Shown: positions 1 through 8,872, numbered from the stretch's first letter. The stretch is DNA of 64,000 bases from Marinilactibacillus kalidii (GCF_017599325.1 NZ_JAGFVM010000031.1:1-64000), one strand, 5' to 3'. The notes: generated from the sequence alone by a model not told the origin. Numbers and translations: made by a program.

Positions 1-833
1 ATTCCTTTAGACGGATAGCTAGAATGGTTGTATTGTTTCATGATTTTTACTCTGATTCTATTTAAAGATCGATTAATCAACTGGGTGATGTGAAAGCGAT
101 CAATAATGATTTTTGCATTTGGAAAAAGCTCTCTTATAAAGTACTCATAAGCTGCGTTCATATCAATCACGATGAGTTTTACCTGCTCTCTCACTTTTAG
201 CGGATACTTTTGAAAGTGAAGTTTGAGATAAGCTTTTCTTCTATCAGGAAGGATATCGATCACCTCATGTGTATCGCCATCGGCGTAAATGAAGCTCATC
301 GAACCTTTCACATTTTTGACTGATTTGAATTCATCGAAAAGCAAACAAGGCGGTAAAGATTGGAAGTCAGGGTAATAGACTTGGGCGAATGTGCTAATCA
401 CTCGCTTAACGGTGGAAGGTGATACCGTATGTTCTTCTGCTATATACTTCATAGAAAGATCTTCTCTTGATTGAAAGCCGATGTGTTGCTTTACTTTCTT
501 AGAAATAAAACAATGTTCTTCGACTTCTGAGGAATGAGCAGAGAAGGTCTGTGTACAAGACTTACAATAGAAACGTTGTTTCTTTAGATAAAGGCGCGTT
601 GGATACCCAGCCACCTTATTCCAGACCATTTTAGTTAGCTTGGTTCCGTACTTAATAATGTTATAATCGGCGTTTTTAACACCGCACTTAGGACAATAGC
701 CTGGTGTATAAGTGATTGTCCCACTGACAATATTGGTTAAAGTTCCTTTTAGGGTTTGACGATCGATCTGAGTCAATGTGATCGATTCATCTTGGATATG
801 AAGCAATTTTTTGATATCATTAGATTCAAGCAA
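1..833 (-). CDS. ISL3-family transposase (C-terminal part missing at window edge)
   Basis: I translated this from the minus strand: 277 codons are visible, open to the window edge. The start is TTG at 833, eight bases after a perfect AGGAGG. The N-terminus has a zinc-ribbon-like pair of cysteine motifs (CPKCG and CKSC), then an HTH-like stretch containing SPSTVKR. The DDE catalytic core begins with the LLFDEFKSVK block and continues with IVIDMNAAY and IIIDRFHITQLIN, all typical of ISL3 transposases. No internal stop or frameshift is seen in the visible part, so the copy may be active. Family assignment rests on these motifs. Confidence 0.9.
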   Translation of the reverse strand, partial: MLESNDIKKLLHIQDESITLTQIDRQTLKGTLTNIVSGTITYTPGYCPKCGVKNADYNIIKYGTKLTKMVWNKVAGYPTRLYLKKQRFYCKSCTQTFSAHSSEVEEHCFISKKVKQHIGFQSREDLSMKYIAEEHTVSPSTVKRVISTFAQVYYPDFQSLPPCLLFDEFKSVKNVKGSMSFIYADGDTHEVIDILPDRRKAYLKLHFQKYPLKVREQVKLIVIDMNAAYEYFIRELFPNAKIIIDRFHITQLINRSLNRIRVKIMKQYNHSSYPSKG

Positions 834-952
834 GCGAGATTCCTCCTATAGATTTGGTGTGGTAACTATAGTCTATCAGAGAATCTCGCTTGTTTCATTT
901 TACATAAAAATAGTGTTGGCGAATTCTCACCAACACCAAATATTATAGAACC
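1..952 (-). mobile_element. ISL3-family insertion sequence, 3' part beyond window
   Basis: The element carries an ISL3-type transposase on the minus strand, and its upstream terminus is at about position 952. Read inward on the minus strand, the end starts GGTTCTATAATATTTGG, followed by a perfect 8-bp stem (AGTGTTGG/CCAACACT, 912-937 on the plus strand) and a T-rich run. Such a hairpin would stop outside transcription from entering the transposase. The other end and any target-site duplication lie outside the window. A degenerate copy of the same terminus occurs at 23300-23350. Confidence 0.85.
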
Positions 953-1449
953 AAAAAAACTAGTATACTGTTTCTTTACAAAAGCAATATCTCCAAAATA
1001 TAAGAATAATAACTAAGACTATTAATGATCTTAGCTACTTGACCGATAGTATTAAGTGTAAGAGCCTTATCATAGAATTTAAACAAGTCTATTTGTACTA
1101 TTATGCAGCTTTAATAAGTTGAAATCAGTTATGATCATTTATTCAAAACATATACCAGTTGGTTGTTTACGAGTTTATTATAGCTACATGTGTTGTTATT
1201 TATCTTTATTTACATAAAATATTTAGCTGGGAAAGATATTCACAAACGATCAATGATAAATGGTCATTTTTAAAATTTTAATGATGAGTAGACAGATAAG
1301 AAAGCTTATTTTTATTTTGATGAATTCTTGCTGTTTTAATTGAAGTACATAGTTGAAAACACTAATTCTAATAGGATTTACCTCTTTGAAATAGTTAACT
1401 GAGTAAGTATGCTTTTTGTCAGACAAAGAGTTATAGAGGAGTATGAAGT
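953..1449. other. AT-rich intergenic region downstream of IS end
   Basis: About 500 bases without a convincing gene on either strand. It is strongly AT-rich and separates the IS terminus from the first c-di-GMP gene. Apart from a weak promoter candidate near its right end (1386-1413), I see no terminator, repeat or conserved RNA motif, and no GEMM-type c-di-GMP riboswitch signature. Confidence 0.6.
1386..1413 (+). promoter_or_regulatory. possible promoter of PAS-GGDEF-EAL gene
   Basis: TTGAAA (1386-1391), a 16-base spacer and TATGCT (1408-1413) lie about 36 bases upstream of the ATG. Both hexamers match the SigA consensus only partly, in an AT-rich setting where chance matches are common. 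Confidence 0.35.
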
Positions 1450-3255
1450 ATGATGATGGTATTAATCAATAAAATGACGGATCAGCTATCTAGCGAAGTG
1501 ATTTACTTCAGCTGGCTTATATTCATAGGGGTTTTTTTAGTAACTTTACTGTGGCATTATAGAGGTAAGCTGAATGAAAAAAAACTAGAAATAATCAGTT
1601 TAACGAAGGAAAAAACTGATTTTCAAAAAGTATTCAATAATGATCTTGCATTTGTTTGGGAAATCGATAAGAACAAGCAAAATTTATTGGCTTCTATAAA
1701 CGTTTGTACAGTGCTTTGTTTAGATAAAGCGGCCTATCCAGGATTACTAGAAAATTGGAAAAATAGCGTACACCCTGAAGATCTGCCTAAGTTTATAAAC
1801 TATATCGAACAATTGGAAGATAAGGTAGGTACCCCTTATGCCGTTAGAGTTTATGATGGTAACAAAGAAGTAAAATGGTTAGAAACATTTGTTAATATTA
1901 TTTATAACGAAAAGGGAGAAATCAAGAAGTACATTGGAACAGCAGTTGATATAACAAATAGAAAAATTGAGGAAAAACGCCTTAAAGAAGCTAGTTATTA
2001 TGATCACTTAACCGAGTTACCTAATAGGAAATTATTTTATAAGGTATTTGAAGAAAAAAAGACCAATTTGGGAACAGATTCTGAAATGTCTATCATCTTA
2101 TTAGATATTGATCGTTTTAAAATAATTAATGAGCTCCATGGAAGAGAATTAGGAGATCAAGTTTTAATCACAGTAGCAGATAAGCTGAAAAGTATTTTAG
2201 GTGCGGAAACATTCATAGCCCGAGAGAGTGAAGATGAATTCATTTTATTGCTAGAGAATGCATCGGAGAAAGAAACAAAATTTTTATCTGAGAAAATTAT
2301 TAATATGTTTAAAAAACCGATTTTAATCGAAGGTCAAGCTTTCTATCTATCTATCAGTATGGGAATCAGTCGTTATCCAGAAACTGCTCAAGATGTATTA
2401 GCGCTCTATCAACAAGCTGAAATTGCTATGTATAAAGTAAAAGAAAATGGCAAAAAAAATTATCATATATTTATGACTGATGATGCAGCATTGATTGAAA
2501 GAAAAAGAAGAATTGAATTTGGATTGAAAGAGGCTTTAGCTAGAAACGAGCTCTATCTTGTCTACCAACCTAAGGTTAATCTTAGTACAGGTAAAGCTTA
2601 TGGAACAGAAGCCTTGATTAGATGGAACCATCCCATGTTGGGAACTGTTCCGCCTAGTGAATTTATCCCTATCGCTGAAGAGTCAGGCATGATCAGCGAA
2701 ATTGGTTACTGGGTCGTATTTGAAGCGATTAGACAAAATAAGGTTTGGCATAAAGAAGGTATTTATATTGAAATTGCTGTAAATGTTTCAGCTCTACAAT
2801 ACGAAGACCCATTTTTTGTTGAGAGAGTGAAACAGACCTTGATTCATCATGATCTTGATCCAAAATATTTAGTGGTGGAAATCACTGAAAGTGTGATGCA
2901 AGATGTGGAACACTCAAATAAAGTCATACGAGAACTACACGAATTAGGCGTTAAAGTAGCGATTGATGATTTTGGTACAGGGTATTCCTCTTTAAGTGTG
3001 TTGAATAATGTATTTATCGATATTGTTAAAATTGATAAGTCATTTATTGATGGTATTATGACTACAGTTAATACAGCTTCACTTGTCAAAACAATGATTC
3101 AAATGGGGAAAAGTTTAAGTTTCCATATAGTAGCTGAAGGTATTGAATCGAAGGATCAAGCAGATTTTCTGAAAGAAAATGAATGTTCTTTTGGACAAGG
3201 TTATCTATTTAGTAAACCGTTAAATCCAGAAGACATTCCGACAAAAATTAGTTAA
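1450..3255 (+). CDS. membrane PAS-GGDEF-EAL protein, probable c-di-GMP phosphodiesterase
   Basis: A 601-aa protein with one N-terminal membrane segment (about residues 18-36), a PAS/PAC region (about 60-170), a GGDEF domain from about 185 and an EAL domain from about 350. The GGDEF active site reads SEDEF (260-264): both glycines are lost, so cyclase activity is unlikely, and the domain may serve in regulation. The EAL domain keeps EAL (387-389), the DDFGTG loop (506-511), EITES, KIDKSFI, AEGIES and QGYLFSKP, so it should hydrolyse c-di-GMP. GAGGAG precedes the ATG by eight bases. A strong terminator follows. The next gene encodes a cyclase, which suggests an opposing pair. Confidence 0.88.
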   Translation: MMMVLINKMTDQLSSEVIYFSWLIFIGVFLVTLLWHYRGKLNEKKLEIISLTKEKTDFQKVFNNDLAFVWEIDKNKQNLLASINVCTVLCLDKAAYPGLLENWKNSVHPEDLPKFINYIEQLEDKVGTPYAVRVYDGNKEVKWLETFVNIIYNEKGEIKKYIGTAVDITNRKIEEKRLKEASYYDHLTELPNRKLFYKVFEEKKTNLGTDSEMSIILLDIDRFKIINELHGRELGDQVLITVADKLKSILGAETFIARESEDEFILLLENASEKETKFLSEKIINMFKKPILIEGQAFYLSISMGISRYPETAQDVLALYQQAEIAMYKVKENGKKNYHIFMTDDAALIERKRRIEFGLKEALARNELYLVYQPKVNLSTGKAYGTEALIRWNHPMLGTVPPSEFIPIAEESGMISEIGYWVVFEAIRQNKVWHKEGIYIEIAVNVSALQYEDPFFVERVKQTLIHHDLDPKYLVVEITESVMQDVEHSNKVIRELHELGVKVAIDDFGTGYSSLSVLNNVFIDIVKIDKSFIDGIMTTVNTASLVKTMIQMGKSLSFHIVAEGIESKDQADFLKENECSFGQGYLFSKPLNPEDIPTKIS

Positions 3256-3262
3256 TCCTATC

Positions 3263-3322
3263 GCTCTTTTAACAGTCTCGAGGTGGTGTTATTTACTTCG
3301 AATGTTAAAAGAGCTTTTTTCT
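3263..3322 (+). terminator. Rho-independent terminator after the EAL gene
   Basis: Twelve-base stem GCTCTTTTAACA (3263-3274) / TGTTAAAAGAGC (3303-3314) followed by TTTTTT. It isolates the phosphodiesterase gene from the cyclase gene downstream. Confidence 0.85.
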
Positions 3323-3500
3323 TGAGCTTAATTTATTTTAAGTGGAGGTCAATGGCTCAGTTTCAATTACATTAATAAGAATTGAAACTAGATAAACAGT
3401 TTAACTTAATTTCTACTTAATGTTACAGTAGTAGTGTTGATGTATAAAAGATGTATATTAGTACGATTTTAACGGTTTTTATAAATATAAATTTATTTTA

Positions 3501-3529
3501 TTGACATCATAATTTAATAAAGTTAGAAT
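3501..3529 (+). promoter_or_regulatory. consensus SigA promoter of diguanylate cyclase gene
   Basis: TTGACA (3501-3506), a 17-base spacer and TAGAAT (3524-3529). Transcription would start near 3536, at the first in-frame ATG (3537), which therefore lacks a leader; this favours the downstream ATG at 3585, which has a GAGAAGG ribosome binding site. Confidence 0.8.
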
Positions 3530-3584
3530 TATTAAGATGGCTTATCCGCTAATAAATTCTTATAACAAGAGAGAAGGTCTACAA

Positions 3585-5315
3585 ATGTTATCGAAAAACA
3601 AGCAAATAATTACTTGGATAATTTTTTTACTAATCTATCCAACAATATTTGTCATTTCTTCCTTATCATTTCCTGTATCCTTTCTTACCGAATTTTCTTT
3701 TTACTTATATATTATCTTAGGTATGGTCGTCTCTTTTTTTCCTATAAATATAAGAGGTACAACGATCTTCATGATTAGTGCTGTTGCGATGGCTATGTTT
3801 ATGTCTTATGGTATTTTTGCTGAGATGATATTAAGTTCTATCTCTATTCTAGTGGTCATGATAAAAATAGGCATTACAAAACAAGATCTGTTCAGAGTGC
3901 CTATAAATCTTTTAATATTTCAAATTGTTTCAATAACTTCTGGCTTGTTTTACTTCGCGATAGATCCTTTCGTGCCAACAGCCTTTAACCTTAGATTTAA
4001 TTTATTGTCCTTAACGCTCTATTTGTTGTTCTCGTTGTTTATGAATCGAATATTAATATATATGTTAGAGAAATTTTGGTACAAAATTCCACGCACTAAG
4101 TTATTTGATTTCGAATTATCTTTTTCCATATTATCAATCTTCTACGCTACACCTATTGCCGTTATGTTGAATTACCTGAGAGACAATTACACATTTGCAG
4201 GAATTCTGATTGCCTCTTTACCCTTAGTTACCTTGTCTATTGTATTTAAATTTTACTTCATTAGTAAATCTCAAAATAATCTTCTTTTAAGAATTAATAG
4301 ACTGGCTATGGAACTCACCGGAGAATATTCGCAGCAACAAATAATTGAAAAGTACTTGAAATCTTGGTCTGAAATTTTTTCTGCTCAGACAATCAGTTAT
4401 TATGAAACAACCAAAGATCTACAATTGGTCAAATTATATGAGTACCAGAAAGCTACTAATTCGTTGGAGCTTATAGAACCTACGTATCTTTTATGCCCGA
4501 GTGTCATTGAAGAATCATGGTTAAGCAATAAAGTTGTCTGTTACAACTCCTCAAAAGAGTGGAAATTGGACTTTGAGATGAATTATACGGTAGAAAGCGT
4601 ACTTGTATTACCGCTTAGAAGAGGGAAGAAAATTGTTGGATTCATTATGATGACAGACTCTAAACGTAATGCTTACAAAAATACCGATTTGCTGCCATTG
4701 ATGACCGTTCTTCATAATTACTTCAATATTGCACTTGAAAATGCTTATAATTTTGAAAAATTACAAGTAAATAGTCATACAGATCATTTGACGGGCCTGA
4801 CAAATCTCAGAGCTTTTGAAAGTGAACTGAATCAATTTCACACAGAGCATGTTAACGAAAGATTTTCAATAATTATTATTGATCTTGATCATTTCAAAAA
4901 TGTGAATGATACTTATGGTCATCAAGCTGGTAATGAGTTATTAAAACAAGTATCCATTTTGTTAAGTACCTTTGTTTACCAAGAAGAACGATTAGCTAGA
5001 TATGGAGGAGAAGAATTTATTTTTTTCCTTCCTAGAAAAACAACTAGTGAAACATTGGCTTTAGCCGAGGAAATACGTGGAAAAATTGAAGAGACTGAAT
5101 TTAACACACATAATTACCTCTCAAATCGAGAATTAGTCCAAGTCAATATGACTGCTAGTATTGGTATTGCATCCTATCCAGATGAGTGCGAGTCAATTAA
5201 AGATTTAATAACACTAGCGGATAGGGCGATGTACATCGGTTCTAAACAAAAAGGAAGAAATCGGGTTGCATCCTTATATGAAGGAGAAAGTAAGAATCTA
5301 AAAAGTAATATTTAA
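3585..5315 (+). CDS. polytopic membrane GAF-like/GGDEF diguanylate cyclase
   Basis: From the ATG at 3585 the product has 576 residues. Residues about 8-240 form seven or eight membrane segments of a sensor type I cannot name. A GAF-like region follows (about 255-395), then a full GGDEF domain starting at DHLTGLTN (400). The active site is GGEEF (474-478) with the IDLDHFKNVNDTYGH block conserved, so it should make c-di-GMP from two GTP. The usual upstream RxxD inhibitory site is absent (RLAR in its place), suggesting no classical product inhibition. The open frame extends to 3537, but that ATG sits at the predicted transcription start. It is transcribed separately from the EAL gene. Confidence 0.9.
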   Translation: MLSKNKQIITWIIFLLIYPTIFVISSLSFPVSFLTEFSFYLYIILGMVVSFFPINIRGTTIFMISAVAMAMFMSYGIFAEMILSSISILVVMIKIGITKQDLFRVPINLLIFQIVSITSGLFYFAIDPFVPTAFNLRFNLLSLTLYLLFSLFMNRILIYMLEKFWYKIPRTKLFDFELSFSILSIFYATPIAVMLNYLRDNYTFAGILIASLPLVTLSIVFKFYFISKSQNNLLLRINRLAMELTGEYSQQQIIEKYLKSWSEIFSAQTISYYETTKDLQLVKLYEYQKATNSLELIEPTYLLCPSVIEESWLSNKVVCYNSSKEWKLDFEMNYTVESVLVLPLRRGKKIVGFIMMTDSKRNAYKNTDLLPLMTVLHNYFNIALENAYNFEKLQVNSHTDHLTGLTNLRAFESELNQFHTEHVNERFSIIIIDLDHFKNVNDTYGHQAGNELLKQVSILLSTFVYQEERLARYGGEEFIFFLPRKTTSETLALAEEIRGKIEETEFNTHNYLSNRELVQVNMTASIGIASYPDECESIKDLITLADRAMYIGSKQKGRNRVASLYEGESKNLKSNI

Positions 5316-5378
5316 AAATTTTTAAAAAAATAATCAGAAAATACACCGTCTACTAGTTAATAAGAGTATCTAACTATT

Positions 5379-5407
5379 TTGTTAGAAAGAGGCGTAAAAG
5401 CTTATAT
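5379..5407 (+). promoter_or_regulatory. possible promoter of pilin-like/comC pair
   Basis: TTGTTA (5379-5384), 17 bases, TTATAT (5402-5407), about 80 bases upstream of the TTG start of the pilin-like gene. Only a moderate consensus match. Confidence 0.35.
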
Positions 5408-5486
5408 ATCATACTGATTGTGTTGTATGACTTTATATGAGTACACGAAGCCTTATATATTAATACAGTTAGGAGGGAAAATTAGA

Positions 5487-5837
5487 TTGAGAAAGCGAAT
5501 GAAAAAAATTAGTATAAAAGAAGAACGCCTAACATTCTTAAAAATAGCCATCACGCCTTTTATTTTAGGCTTTATTATCCTGATTTTTGCTTTTTTTGTT
5601 CAAAATAAGGAAAAAGATGCAAAGAAAAAATCTTATAGAGCTGAAGAAATGCTCATGATTGATGCTGCAAGATTATATGACATTGAAAATAATATTGGGT
5701 CGGAAGGTGTTAGTGTTGCAGAACTTAAAAAAGCTGGTTATTTAAATTATAAAGAGAATGATTTCTTCTTTAGTGATAAAGTAATGATAACTGTTACTAA
5801 AGAGGGAAGTACTCAGAAGAAATACGTTATGTGTTAA
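5487..5837 (+). CDS. small membrane protein with pilin-like C-terminal region
   Basis: I take TTG at 5487 as the start because TAGGAGGG precedes it by a normal distance; the longer frame from 5418 has no ribosome binding site. The 116-aa product has a basic N-terminus, one hydrophobic segment (about residues 18-38), then a soluble part. Its AARLYDIENN and VAELKKAGYL stretches resemble the tails of type IV pilin-like proteins of Gram-positives. The canonical prepilin cleavage signal (G-F-T-L-x-E) is missing, so it may stay as an uncleaved anchor. It is followed 66 bases later by the prepilin peptidase gene. No exact family is recognised; the pilin link is inference. Confidence 0.6.
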   Translation: MRKRMKKISIKEERLTFLKIAITPFILGFIILIFAFFVQNKEKDAKKKSYRAEEMLMIDAARLYDIENNIGSEGVSVAELKKAGYLNYKENDFFFSDKVMITVTKEGSTQKKYVMC

Positions 5838-5903
5838 CTTTCACGAATTATACAGCCCGATAAAAGATGTAGTAGAATCTTTTCTATTGAGGAGCTCTAT
5901 ATA

Positions 5904-6656
5904 ATGCACATGGTTACAATTTTTTTATTTTTTGTTTATGGTTTAGTATTTGGCTCTTTTTATAATGTTGTTGGGTTACGGGTGCCAAATAAGACATTTT
6001 TACTTACTAAGCACTCACATTGTTATATTTGTAAGCAAAAATTAGGCTGGATTGAGTTGATACCAGTTGTTTCATTCCTCTTTCAAAAAGGGACATGTAG
6101 AAGCTGTGGAAATCGTATTTCATCCCTTTACCCAATAATAGAACTACTTACAGGTTTCTTATTCGTTACGGCCTATAGTTTATATGGTTGGACAACAATG
6201 ACAGTTTTTTGTTTGATTATCATTTCATTGATCATCATTGTCACAATATCTGATATCGTTTATCAAAAGATTCCAAACAAGGTTTTATTTTTTTTCCTTA
6301 TCCTACTTATTGTGTATAATCATTTCATGAATATAACATCATGGAGAACATCCGTCATCGGTGCGGTAGTAGCATTTTTTCTGGTACTGGTCATTATTAT
6401 TTTTTCAAAAGGCGGTATGGGAATAGGTGATTTGAAGTACTTCACTTTATTTGGTTTTGTTTTTGGTTGGTCATTATTTTTGCTCCTATTTTTCTTATCC
6501 ACCCTATATGGCGCACTGATCAATGGTCTATTACTGGCAACAAAGAAAGTGAATCGAAAAACAAAAGTAGCTTTTGGCCCCTATATTGGAGCAGCCGCTC
6601 TAACCGTTCTCTTTTGTGGAAACAAATTGTTGGCTATCTATTTGTCCTTATTTTAG
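5904..6656 (+). CDS. comC: type IV prepilin peptidase / N-methyltransferase (ComC family)
   Basis: A 250-aa polytopic aspartic protease that cleaves, and typically N-methylates, prepilins such as the ComG pseudopilins needed for DNA uptake. The N-terminal FGSFYNVVGLRVP motif is followed by two zinc-binding CxxC pairs (C40/C43 and C65/C68). The two catalytic aspartates sit in ISDIVYQKIPN (D117) and GMGIGDLK (D176). Both are intact, so the enzyme should be active. GAGGAG lies nine bases before the ATG. No comG operon is in the window; the only possible local partner is the pilin-like gene just upstream, which lacks a normal cleavage site. Confidence 0.92.
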   Translation: MHMVTIFLFFVYGLVFGSFYNVVGLRVPNKTFLLTKHSHCYICKQKLGWIELIPVVSFLFQKGTCRSCGNRISSLYPIIELLTGFLFVTAYSLYGWTTMTVFCLIIISLIIIVTISDIVYQKIPNKVLFFFLILLIVYNHFMNITSWRTSVIGAVVAFFLVLVIIIFSKGGMGIGDLKYFTLFGFVFGWSLFLLLFFLSTLYGALINGLLLATKKVNRKTKVAFGPYIGAAALTVLFCGNKLLAIYLSLF

Positions 6657-6749
6657 AGCCTTCTATTTCGGACAACTAAAAAGTGGCTTCAAAAGGTCTA
6701 TAGTCTACTCTTTATTTTCACGATTATCTGATTTAAACAAGTTAATTTA

Positions 6750-6777
6750 AACGCCTATATTTTTAGGCGTTTTTTAT
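6750..6777 (+). terminator. terminator after comC
   Basis: ACGCCT/AGGCGT stem around an ATATTTTT loop, followed by TTTTTATT. It closes the accessory region before ypiA. Confidence 0.75.
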
Positions 6778-6884
6778 TATGTAGAACCGAAGAGGGCATG
6801 ACGAATGGCATGAGGTATGATAAGATAGGAAGAGTGTTTTTACAAGAAAAATTAGTGCCAATGATGGCATCAGGAGGAGAAAGC

Positions 6885-8150
6885 ATGTCTTATTCTCAGA
6901 AAATGATTGATGCTTTACAAAACGAACAATTGAAAGAAGCCAACCAGTATCTTGAACAAGCAATCCAAAACGATAAAATTGATGATCTTTATCAATTAGC
7001 GGATTCTTTGTATCAACTTGGCTTTCTAGAAGAAACAAAACGTGTTTTACATCATTTACTTGATCAGTCGAACGATGATGAGATTAAAGTGAATCTAGCT
7101 GAAATCGCCATCGAAGAAGGTAATGAATTAGAAGCAATAGAATGGCTACAAGCCGTAGATAAAAACAGTGAAGTATACCCACAAGCATTGTTAGTTTCTG
7201 CCGATTATTATCAAGTTTTGGATCTACCAGAAGTCTCCGAGCAGAAGCTGCTTGAAGCACAACAAATCCTACCGAACGAACCGGTCATTTTGTTTGCTTT
7301 AGCTGAGTTACACTTTACAATGGGTAAGTATGCTCAAGCTATTAGAGAATATGAGCAGTTGTTGACAGATGGTGAAGACACTGTTGCAGGTATTCACCTT
7401 GTTACACGTTTAGGAAGCGCCTATAGTGCCTTAGGAGATTGGGAAAATGCGATTGGCTATCTTGAAGAAGCGGTAGAAGTAGATGACCAGATCGATACGC
7501 TTTTCCAATTAGGATTCACTTATTTCCAAATAAAAGAATTCCAGCGTTCGAATGAGTCTTTCAATAAAGTAAAAGAGATGGATCATTCTTATACTTCGGT
7601 CTATCCTTATCTAGCTAAAGGACTTGAGGAAGAGAATCAAATCGAGAAAGCTGCGGAAGTTGTTAATGAAGGCTTACTGCAAGATAAAACGAATTATCAA
7701 CTCTATTTGATTGGTGCAGAAATAGAGATCAAACGAAATGATAGTGAAAAAGCTGAAGCTTATTATAAAGCTGCAATGGCTCTAGATCCGGAAAATGAAT
7801 CTATCTCTTTGCAATATACAAACTTCTTGAACCATCAGGAACGGTATGAGGAAACGGTTGAATGGATACAAAAAGCTTTGACTGAATTGGATGCAGATCC
7901 TCAATTTTACTGGAACCTAGCTACAGCGCAAGACGCACTTGAAGAGTTCGAAGCTGCAAGCAGAGCTTTTGAGAAAGCTTATCCATACTTTGATACGAAC
8001 GCTACATTCATGAAACAATACTTCTTTTTCTTAAGAGAAGAAGGAAAAATGACTGAATCTCGAAATATCGGAAGACAATACCTTGAATTAGAGAGTAATG
8101 ATTTGGAAATTCAAGAAATCTTAAACAATGAACAGTCTGATTTAGAATGA
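6885..8150 (+). CDS. ypiA: TPR-repeat protein YpiA
   Basis: I chose ATG 6885, which follows AGGAGGAG; the frame stays open back to 6798 without another good site. The 421-aa protein is almost entirely tetratricopeptide repeats (for example ALLVSADYYQVLDLPEVSE and LGSAYSALGDWENAIGYLEE), which usually mediate protein contacts. Length and position directly before ypiB match B. subtilis YpiA, a cytoplasmic TPR protein whose function I cannot state more precisely. The ypiB gene starts 70 bases later; TATACT with an extended -10 TG just after the ypiA stop may give ypiB its own transcript. Confidence 0.82.
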   Translation: MSYSQKMIDALQNEQLKEANQYLEQAIQNDKIDDLYQLADSLYQLGFLEETKRVLHHLLDQSNDDEIKVNLAEIAIEEGNELEAIEWLQAVDKNSEVYPQALLVSADYYQVLDLPEVSEQKLLEAQQILPNEPVILFALAELHFTMGKYAQAIREYEQLLTDGEDTVAGIHLVTRLGSAYSALGDWENAIGYLEEAVEVDDQIDTLFQLGFTYFQIKEFQRSNESFNKVKEMDHSYTSVYPYLAKGLEEENQIEKAAEVVNEGLLQDKTNYQLYLIGAEIEIKRNDSEKAEAYYKAAMALDPENESISLQYTNFLNHQERYEETVEWIQKALTELDADPQFYWNLATAQDALEEFEAASRAFEKAYPYFDTNATFMKQYFFFLREEGKMTESRNIGRQYLELESNDLEIQEILNNEQSDLE

Positions 8151-8220
8151 TTTTTGTTATACTGTAGATAAGCATTCCTTGACTATTTAATGCGTCTGAT
8201 CTACAAGGAGGGAAGTCAAA

Positions 8221-8787
8221 TTGAATAATCGAGTGCAATTGAAAGATAAGAAGAACTTTTTGAAGTGGTATTTACAGAGATACCAAATGAAGCGTAGGGA
8301 GTCTATGTGGATTTTAAACTATTTACTCAATCATGATATTGTTTTGAACAAGGCGAAGTTTGTAGAACATGCTGAAAAAACCCCTAGAGGGATAAAAATG
8401 GCAGCAGTTGGATCAGAACAAGAAGCTTTCAAATTTTACAAAGACGGTCATTCATTCGACAATCCAGAGCAAGCATTTCACGAGGTTAGACTCAACTGGC
8501 ATACTGATCTTTATATTGAACTACTATTTTCCGATTCATGGATGTCAGCGGAATATTTAGCGGTTCTTGAGGATAATCCGTTTGCAAGTTGGAATGACAC
8601 GATTTCTGACGAAATGAATGTTGAAGTCAATGATGCCATTGATTACTTTCAGTTAAGTGAGAAAAGAAATGAACTGATTAGAGAAATAGACCGAGCACTT
8701 GAAAACGATGAAAAAGAAGCATTTTTAGCATTAACAAAAGAACTCAAAGAAATTGAGGATCATATGAGTAGTGAAATGCATTACTAG
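8221..8787 (+). CDS. ypiB: UPF0302 protein YpiB
   Basis: The 188-aa product starts at TTG 8221, eight bases after AAGGAGG. The N-terminal block FLKWYLQRYQMKRRESMWIL is the signature of the UPF0302/YpiB family, followed by the AFHEVRLNWHTDLYIELLF stretch. A short charged helical C-terminus (about 150-185) resembles the small IDEAL-type tail of this family, LREIDRALE-like. Biochemical function is unknown. ypiA-ypiB adjacency is conserved with B. subtilis. A terminator follows. Confidence 0.85.
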   Translation: MNNRVQLKDKKNFLKWYLQRYQMKRRESMWILNYLLNHDIVLNKAKFVEHAEKTPRGIKMAAVGSEQEAFKFYKDGHSFDNPEQAFHEVRLNWHTDLYIELLFSDSWMSAEYLAVLEDNPFASWNDTISDEMNVEVNDAIDYFQLSEKRNELIREIDRALENDEKEAFLALTKELKEIEDHMSSEMHY

Positions 8788-8805
8788 TGGTTAAATAAAA
8801 TGGTG

Positions 8806-8852
8806 GAGTACGATTTCAATGATCAATGAGTTGGTCGTACTCTTTTTTATTT
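8806..8852 (+). terminator. terminator after ypiB
   Basis: GAGTACGA (8806-8813) pairs with TCGTACTC (8835-8842), followed by TTTTTTATTTT. The hairpin covers the first ATG of the mazG frame (8819), which argues for the downstream start at 8873. Confidence 0.8.
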
Positions 8853-8872
8853 TGATGGAGAGGTTGGATCAT

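Noticed and set aside
3537-3584. Upstream ATG of the diguanylate cyclase frame
   Set aside because: It has no ribosome binding site and coincides with the predicted transcription start; ATG 3585 fits better.
5316-5486. N-terminal extension of the pilin-like protein from 5418
   Set aside because: No ribosome binding site before 5418, whereas TTG 5487 follows TAGGAGGG.
8819-8872. N-terminal extension of MazG
   Set aside because: These codons lie inside the ypiB terminator hairpin; ATG 8873 has its own Shine-Dalgarno.
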